From positions 1 to 9,995 of the forward strand of contig VEQI01000091.1 in NCBI GenBank assembly GCA_018883305.1: DNA of 9,995 nt, given 5' to 3'. Positions within the stretch are counted from its first letter, which is position 1. Each line of letters starts with the position of its first letter. Source of the DNA: Limnohabitans sp. (GTDB taxonomy: Bacteria; Pseudomonadota; Gammaproteobacteria; Burkholderiales; Burkholderiaceae_C). A program made the translations under genes and the position numbers. Under the pieces are notes generated by a model. It ran no database searches. It was not told the DNA's origin and saw only the letters and a list, made by a program, of their open reading frames with translations. Positions 6,780 through 9,995 of this stretch are shown here, one piece after another.

Positions 6780-7798
6780 GTGGGCACAACTTCCTGGAGC
6801 GCGCGTTGCACACGCGCGTCCGAGCCCGTGTCATCGAGCGGATTTCTCCGCAACCGGTGTCGCAGCACCAGGGGGGCCACCCGCCTCAAGTCATCCACCA
6901 CGACCTGCTTGCGCCCTGCCAGAGCTGCCACAGCGCGCAGGCTGCGCATGAGCGTCAATTCCGCGCGCAGTCCGTCGGTGCCCAGCCGTTGGCACAAGTC
7001 CGCACAGCGGTGCAGCATCTCATCACCCAACGTCAGGTCGGGCAAACGCTTGCGCGCCGCCACAATTTTGTTGCGCAACTTCTGGTTGGCCGCAGCCCAT
7101 GTGCTTCGAAATGCTTGAGGGTCACGCTCGAATTGGTCGCGTCGTCGAACCACCTCGACGCGCTGCGTCAAATCTTGCGGGGTTTTCACCTCCACCGACA
7201 ATCCAAATCGGTCCAGCAATTGCGGCCGAAGCTCGCCTTCCTCGGGGTTGCCGCTGCCCACCAGAACAAAGCGTGCAGGATGCCGCACACTGAGTCCCTC
7301 TCGCTCCACCAGGTTCTCACCCGAAGCGGCCACATCGATCAGCAAGTCCACCAAATGGTCTTCCAGCAGGTTGACTTCGTCGATGTACAAAAATCCCCGG
7401 TTAGCCTGAGCCAGCAATCCTGGGGCAAACGACTTCACCCCTTGGGACAGGGCTTTTTCAAGATCCAACGCCCCCACCACCCGGTCTTCGGTCGCCCCAA
7501 GCGGCAGGTCCACCACTGGCACGGGCCGGATCTCCACCTTGTGTTTGCTGGATGCGCCTGCCTGGCATTGCACGCAACTGCCCGCCGAAGCACCAGGCGC
7601 ACAGCCATAAGGACATCCCGCCACCACTTTCAGGGGCGGGAGTACATCGGCCAACCCACGAACCGCTGTGGACTTGCCGGTTCCGCGATCACCCAGTACC
7701 AGGACGCCCCCAACGGTGGGATCGACGGCAACGATCTGAATCGCCAAGACCATGTCCTCCTGTCCAACGATTGCAGCAAAAGGATAAGTGGATGCCAT
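6776..7798 (-). CDS. bchI: Magnesium chelatase ATPase subunit I
   Basis: BchI is the AAA+ ATPase motor of magnesium chelatase, working with BchD and BchH at the first committed step to bacteriochlorophyll. In 340 residues one sees FAAIVGQEDM (7-16), Walker A GDRGTGKST (36-44), PVVDLPLGATEDRVVGALD (94-112), Walker B FLYIDEVNLL (136-145), a sensor-1 Asn in GSGNPEEG (Asn-184), the arginine finger in RPQLLDRFG (Arg-197), and a sensor-2 type stretch GTDGLRAELTLMRSLRA at 273-289. A four-cysteine insertion (Cys-62, 65, 75 and 78) lies between Walker A and the PVVDLP segment; it looks like a zinc or redox site. ATG 7798 gives a normal N terminus; the ribosome site is weak. It is the first gene of bchI-bchD-bchO, with two PpsR boxes upstream. 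Confidence 0.97.
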   Translation of the reverse strand: MASTYPFAAIVGQEDMVLAIQIVAVDPTVGGVLVLGDRGTGKSTAVRGLADVLPPLKVVAGCPYGCAPGASAGSCVQCQAGASSKHKVEIRPVPVVDLPLGATEDRVVGALDLEKALSQGVKSFAPGLLAQANRGFLYIDEVNLLEDHLVDLLIDVAASGENLVEREGLSVRHPARFVLVGSGNPEEGELRPQLLDRFGLSVEVKTPQDLTQRVEVVRRRDQFERDPQAFRSTWAAANQKLRNKIVAARKRLPDLTLGDEMLHRCADLCQRLGTDGLRAELTLMRSLRAVAALAGRKQVVVDDLRRVAPLVLRHRLRRNPLDDTGSDARVQRALQEVVPT

Positions 7799-7816
7799 GA
7801 GCGTTCAGCCTGATGA

Positions 7817-7845
7817 AGTCAAGGAGTGAAGACACGTTTTGTCAA
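7817..7845 (-). promoter_or_regulatory. Possible bchI operon promoter inside the proximal PpsR box
   Basis: On the minus strand a perfect TTGACA (7845-7840) is followed, after exactly 17 bases, by TTGACT (7822-7817), which matches only 3 of 6 positions of TATAAT. The start would be near 7810, about a dozen bases before the bchI ATG. The -35 is again part of a PpsR box, as at bchG. The -10 is poor, so a different start or an activator may be involved. Confidence 0.3.
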
Positions 7846-7857
7846 TTTAACATGACA
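7840..7857. promoter_or_regulatory. PpsR/CrtJ operator, bchI-proximal
   Basis: This is a perfect TGTC-N10-GACA palindrome: TGT 7840-7842, ACA 7855-7857, with 12 bases between and the full TGTC/GACA half-sites. It lies 42 bases upstream of the bchI ATG in the divergent bchI-aerR region. It contains TTGACA reading toward bchI, so binding would block that promoter. Confidence 0.85.
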
Positions 7858-7891
7858 CTTTACGTCATTTCTGAATATGCCCCGAAAAAAG

Positions 7892-7909
7892 TGTCAACAC
7901 AAGAGGACA
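7892..7909. promoter_or_regulatory. PpsR/CrtJ operator, aerR-proximal
   Basis: This is a second perfect TGTC-N10-GACA palindrome: TGT 7892-7894, ACA 7907-7909. Its centre is 52 bp from that of the first box, close to five turns of B-DNA, so repressors could sit on the same face and bind cooperatively. It lies between bchI and aerR and could control both. Confidence 0.85.
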
Positions 7910-7945
7910 TTCGCGAAATGACCAGAGGTGAATCATGGTTATTGT

Positions 7946-7970
7946 CCCCCCATCTAACCAGGACGGGGGG
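7946..7970 (+). promoter_or_regulatory. GC hairpin in the aerR leader
   Basis: Six C (7946-7951) face six G (7965-7970) across a 13-base loop, so RNA of this region can form a six-GC-pair stem. A second pairing, GTCC 7944-7947 with GGAC 7961-7964, is mutually exclusive with it. The G run is the only Shine-Dalgarno-like element before the ATG at 7981, so the stem would hide it. No T run follows, so it is not a typical terminator. A regulatory role is inferred. Confidence 0.35.
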
Positions 7971-8033
7971 CTGAAACAAAATGGTGCACGCCTTCGCAGG
8001 ATCTGGTTGCGAACCCGACCCCGAAAGGTCTTT

Positions 8034-8037
8034 GGAG
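8034..8037 (+). promoter_or_regulatory. Ribosome binding site that decides the aerR start
   Basis: GGAG at 8034-8037 lies six bases before ATG 8044, a good Shine-Dalgarno position. It favours 8044 over the in-frame ATG at 7981, whose only upstream G-rich element is held in a potential hairpin. Confidence 0.6.
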
Positions 8038-8043
8038 TCAGTT

Positions 8044-8967
8044 ATGTCATCTGCCCTTCCTCGATTCGGATATTGGCCAGCTCCCGCCCCACTGTGGAGC
8101 ATGCCTTGGCAAATGATGGCGCAGATGGATCCGCCTGGTTACCGACCAAAGGCGCCGGAGGTCAGCTCGTTGAATCATCAAGACAACGCCTGCAAGGATT
8201 CATTGCTGTCGGTGATCGAGCAACAAATTATTCCGCGCCTGCTCAAAGCCAATGCGCTGGTTCACGATGAAGCGAAGGCCGGTGCTGAAGGGATGCTCAA
8301 ACCTCATGCAGAGGACATCCAGCACTTTGCACTGTCATGCCTTTCCCCGGATGCTGACATCAGTCATGGTCGGATGCAGGTTTTCAGACAACAGGGCTTC
8401 AGCACTGATCAATTATTTCTAGACGTGATTGCCCCAGCAGCACGCTTCCTGGGCGTGCAGTGGGAGCAAGATCAACTGGACTTCAGTCAAGTGACTTTGG
8501 GGTTGCTTCGTCTACACCAGTTGTCTCATGAACTGGGGTACGCCTATCGAGATGGGCCACAAGAGGCCGGGGCGCGCCGCCGCATCATGCTGGCATCCGC
8601 TCCGGGTTCTCAGCATTTGCTGGGGTTGACCATCGTTTCCGAGTTCTTCAGAAAAGAGCGCTGGCAAGTCGTCGTGGAGATTTCCTCCACCGTGAGCGAT
8701 TTGGCGCAAGCACTTTCCAACGAGTGGTTTGACGTTGTGGGCTTGTCAGTGGGCCTGGTGGAGCAAATTGAGACCATCCCGCCACTTATTCATACCTTGC
8801 GCGGGCACTCTCGGAACCCGCAAGTGCGTGTTCTGCTGGGTGGACCCGCCTTCATCAGTCAACCGCATGACGCCCGACAACTGGGGGCTGATGGTGTTTC
8901 CCTCGACGCTGCTGAAGCGGTTGTTTTGGCTGCTCAGTTACTGAACGCAGACGCCTCACCACACTGA
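8044..8967 (+). CDS. aerR: AerR/PpaA, cobalamin-binding antirepressor of PpsR/CrtJ
   Basis: AerR/PpaA proteins bind a cobalamin and interact with CrtJ/PpsR, relieving repression of photosynthesis genes in a light-dependent way. From ATG 8044 the protein has 307 residues. A Pro/Met-rich, poorly conserved N terminus (1-45) is followed by a helical cobalamin-cap region with LFLDVIAPAARFLGVQWEQD (124-143) and DFSQVTLGLLRLHQL (146-160). The Rossmann-like B12 domain then starts at RRIMLASAPGSQHLLGLTIVSEFF (179-202). His-191 in SQHLLG is the candidate lower axial ligand to cobalt. The domain continues with VVGLSVGL (231-238) and ends with LLGGPAF (264-270) and GADGVSLDAAEAV. An in-frame ATG at 7981 would add 21 residues of low-complexity character; two AerR forms from alternative starts are known in Rhodobacter capsulatus, from memory. 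It is divergent from bchI across two PpsR boxes. Confidence 0.9.
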   Translation: MSSALPRFGYWPAPAPLWSMPWQMMAQMDPPGYRPKAPEVSSLNHQDNACKDSLLSVIEQQIIPRLLKANALVHDEAKAGAEGMLKPHAEDIQHFALSCLSPDADISHGRMQVFRQQGFSTDQLFLDVIAPAARFLGVQWEQDQLDFSQVTLGLLRLHQLSHELGYAYRDGPQEAGARRRIMLASAPGSQHLLGLTIVSEFFRKERWQVVVEISSTVSDLAQALSNEWFDVVGLSVGLVEQIETIPPLIHTLRGHSRNPQVRVLLGGPAFISQPHDARQLGADGVSLDAAEAVVLAAQLLNADASPH

Positions 8968-9121
8968 AGTTGAAGTCACGCCTTGCATGGGATGGACATC
9001 CAATGGGTCGGATCGATGGGGAACGTCTCTAAAGTGCCTCAGGGACTCTGATGGGGCGCCTCGAAGGCGGGATGTCACACACATGCTGGCCTAGGCTGAG
9101 CAAGTGCCAATAATCAGCAAA
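8968..9121. other. Spacer between aerR and the MFS gene
   Basis: This 154-base stretch has no convincing gene. It contains a tandem TGAAGT (8965-8976) overlapping the aerR stop, an inverted repeat at 8986-9005, a small stem CGCCT/AGGCG (9057-9069) without a T run, and the palindrome GCCTAGGC (9089-9096). AATAAT at 9109-9114 is a fair -10 hexamer for the next gene, but no -35 fits. No PpsR box was found here, in contrast to the other two control regions. Confidence 0.6.
8986..9005. repeat. Interrupted inverted repeat in the aerR-MFS spacer
   Basis: Arms CAT-x-GGATG and CATCC-x-ATG face each other around a 2-base centre, giving 16 of 20 matched positions. The centre is too tight for an RNA hairpin at the core, so a dimeric protein operator is the more likely reading if it is functional at all. 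It is 117 bases upstream of the transporter start. Confidence 0.3.
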
Positions 9122-9995
9122 ATGAAACAAGCTGACTTATCCCGCCTTCATGTGGTGATTATCCTGGGAGGCGCCGCCTTGATGCGCAGTCTGGCCATGG
9201 GCATGCGCCAGAGTTTTGGCCTGTTGCAACCGCACATGATCCGCGATATTGGCATCACGGCGGCCGATTTTTCGCTGGCCATTGCCATCCAGAACATCGT
9301 CTGGGGGGCAACCCAGCCCTTCGTTGGCATCTTGGCTGACCGACACGGCGCTCGACCTGTGGTTTTGCTGGGGGTGATGGTTTATGCGTTGGGCTTGTAC
9401 GTAGCGCTGACGGCCACCTCTGCCTGGAGCGTGACACTGGGCATGGGTCTGTGTGTCGGATTGGCCCTGTCTTGCACGGCGTCCAACATCGCCATGAACG
9501 TGACCGCCAAGGCTGTCTCGCCGCTCAAGCGCAGCATGGCCATGGGCACAGTCTCGGCGCTGGGTTCGCTGGGGCTGACACTGGCTTCGCCCATGGCGCA
9601 ACACCTGATCAGCACCTCGGGCTGGCAGGCCGCCTTGATCGGTTTTTTGGGGTTGGTGGTCGTCATGGTGCCGGCGGCCTTCATGGCCAGTCGGGCAGAC
9701 CAAATCGAGGTGGCCGGGTCTTTGGGGGCCTCGCAGACAGTCGGTGAAGCGGTGCGCGAGGCACTGGATCACCCGGGCTACCTGGTACTCGCCAGTGCTT
9801 TTTTCGTGTGCGGCTTGCAGCTGGTTTTTATCACCACGCACTTACCCACTTATCTGGACATTTGCGGCATCGACCCCAGCGTGGGCAGCACGGCACTGGC
9901 GCTGGTGGGCCTTTTCAACGTCCTCGGCTCCTACCTATTTGGCTGGCTGGGTGGGGTGTACTCCAAGCGCGTGCTGCTGGGCGGCATCTATGTGC
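9122..9995 (+). CDS. Major facilitator superfamily transporter, N-terminal part
   Basis: The reading frame from ATG 9122 stays open to the window edge (291 codons seen), so the C terminus is missing. The protein begins with a short cytoplasmic tail and a hydrophobic helix containing GMRQSFGLLQPHM (27-39). This is followed by MFS motif A between helices 2 and 3, GILADRHGARPV (69-80), and further membrane segments with a central polar loop at about 190-215. The GxRxxFG start and the motif-A form resemble the monocarboxylate/oxalate-formate antiporter-like group of MFS carriers, but the substrate cannot be told. There is no good Shine-Dalgarno before the ATG. No PpsR box precedes it, and it lacks the PucC-family signatures of bch2, so it is probably a general metabolism gene at the PGC border. 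Confidence 0.85.
   Translation, partial: MKQADLSRLHVVIILGGAALMRSLAMGMRQSFGLLQPHMIRDIGITAADFSLAIAIQNIVWGATQPFVGILADRHGARPVVLLGVMVYALGLYVALTATSAWSVTLGMGLCVGLALSCTASNIAMNVTAKAVSPLKRSMAMGTVSALGSLGLTLASPMAQHLISTSGWQAALIGFLGLVVVMVPAAFMASRADQIEVAGSLGASQTVGEAVREALDHPGYLVLASAFFVCGLQLVFITTHLPTYLDICGIDPSVGSTALALVGLFNVLGSYLFGWLGGVYSKRVLLGGIYV

Noticed and set aside
6695..7813. Long plus-strand ORF (372 codons) opposite bchI and the start of bchD
   Set aside because: It is antisense to well-recognised magnesium chelatase genes, has a His/Gln/Arg-rich composition typical of a shadow frame and no recognisable domain.
9057..9069. Possible rho-independent terminator after aerR
   Set aside because: The stem is only five pairs (CGCCT/AGGCG) and no T run follows on either strand.
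9137..9841. Minus-strand ORF of 234 codons at the right end
   Set aside because: It is antisense to the MFS transporter frame, which has clear motif A and membrane segments; the minus frame is Gln/His/Arg-rich shadow.
1..9995. Mobile elements, tRNA genes, CRISPR arrays or defence systems
   Set aside because: No transposase-like frame, terminal repeats, cloverleaf or spaced repeats were seen; almost all sequence is accounted for by photosynthesis genes.

Overview
The window is a piece of a photosynthesis gene cluster (PGC) for bacteriochlorophyll a in a purple or aerobic anoxygenic phototrophic proteobacterium. GC content is fairly high. The order ppsR-bchG-bch2-bchP-tspO beside a bchI-bchD-bchO operon, together with protein sequence character, suggests a betaproteobacterium (Burkholderiales, Comamonadaceae-like, for example the Rhodoferax/Limnohabitans/Rubrivivax type). 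That placement is inference from memory of the families; no search was run.

Layout. (1) 2-187: the C-terminal helix-turn-helix of the photosynthesis repressor PpsR/CrtJ, cut by the window edge. (2) 190-238: a short control region with one PpsR box (TGT-N12-ACA) that contains the -35 hexamer TTGACA of a probable bchG promoter. (3) 236-4150, plus strand: bchG, bch2, bchP and tspO, each joined to the next by a 4-base ATGA overlap, so one transcript with coupled translation. (4) 4110-7798, minus strand: bchI, bchD and bchO (the magnesium chelatase I and D subunits plus the BchO hydrolase-like protein), with a GTGA overlap between bchI and bchD. The two operons converge, and the 3' ends of tspO and bchO overlap by 41 bases, leaving no intergenic terminator. 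(5) 7799-8043: a divergent control region between bchI and aerR, with two perfect TGTC-N10-GACA PpsR boxes 52 bp apart centre to centre and a GC-rich hairpin in the aerR leader. (6) 8044-8967, plus strand: aerR (ppaA), a cobalamin-binding antirepressor of PpsR/CrtJ. (7) 8968-9121: a short spacer. (8) 9122 to the window end: the start of a major facilitator superfamily transporter with no evident link to photosynthesis, probably the cluster border.

How the genes work together. BchI, BchD and an H subunit encoded elsewhere insert Mg2+ into protoporphyrin IX, the first committed step to bacteriochlorophyll. BchG attaches the geranylgeranyl tail to bacteriochlorophyllide and BchP reduces that tail to phytyl, so the window holds the first step and the last two. 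Bch2 is a PucC/LhaA-type membrane protein, likely a pigment or assembly carrier. TspO is a tetrapyrrole-responsive membrane protein. PpsR boxes precede both bch operons, and the two partner regulators PpsR and AerR flank them.

No mobile element, tRNA, rRNA or CRISPR array was seen. I found no wholly new system. The most useful leads are the helically phased PpsR box pair, the possibly leaderless bchG mRNA, the start-site and hairpin arrangement of aerR, and the 41-base antisense overlap of the two operons.
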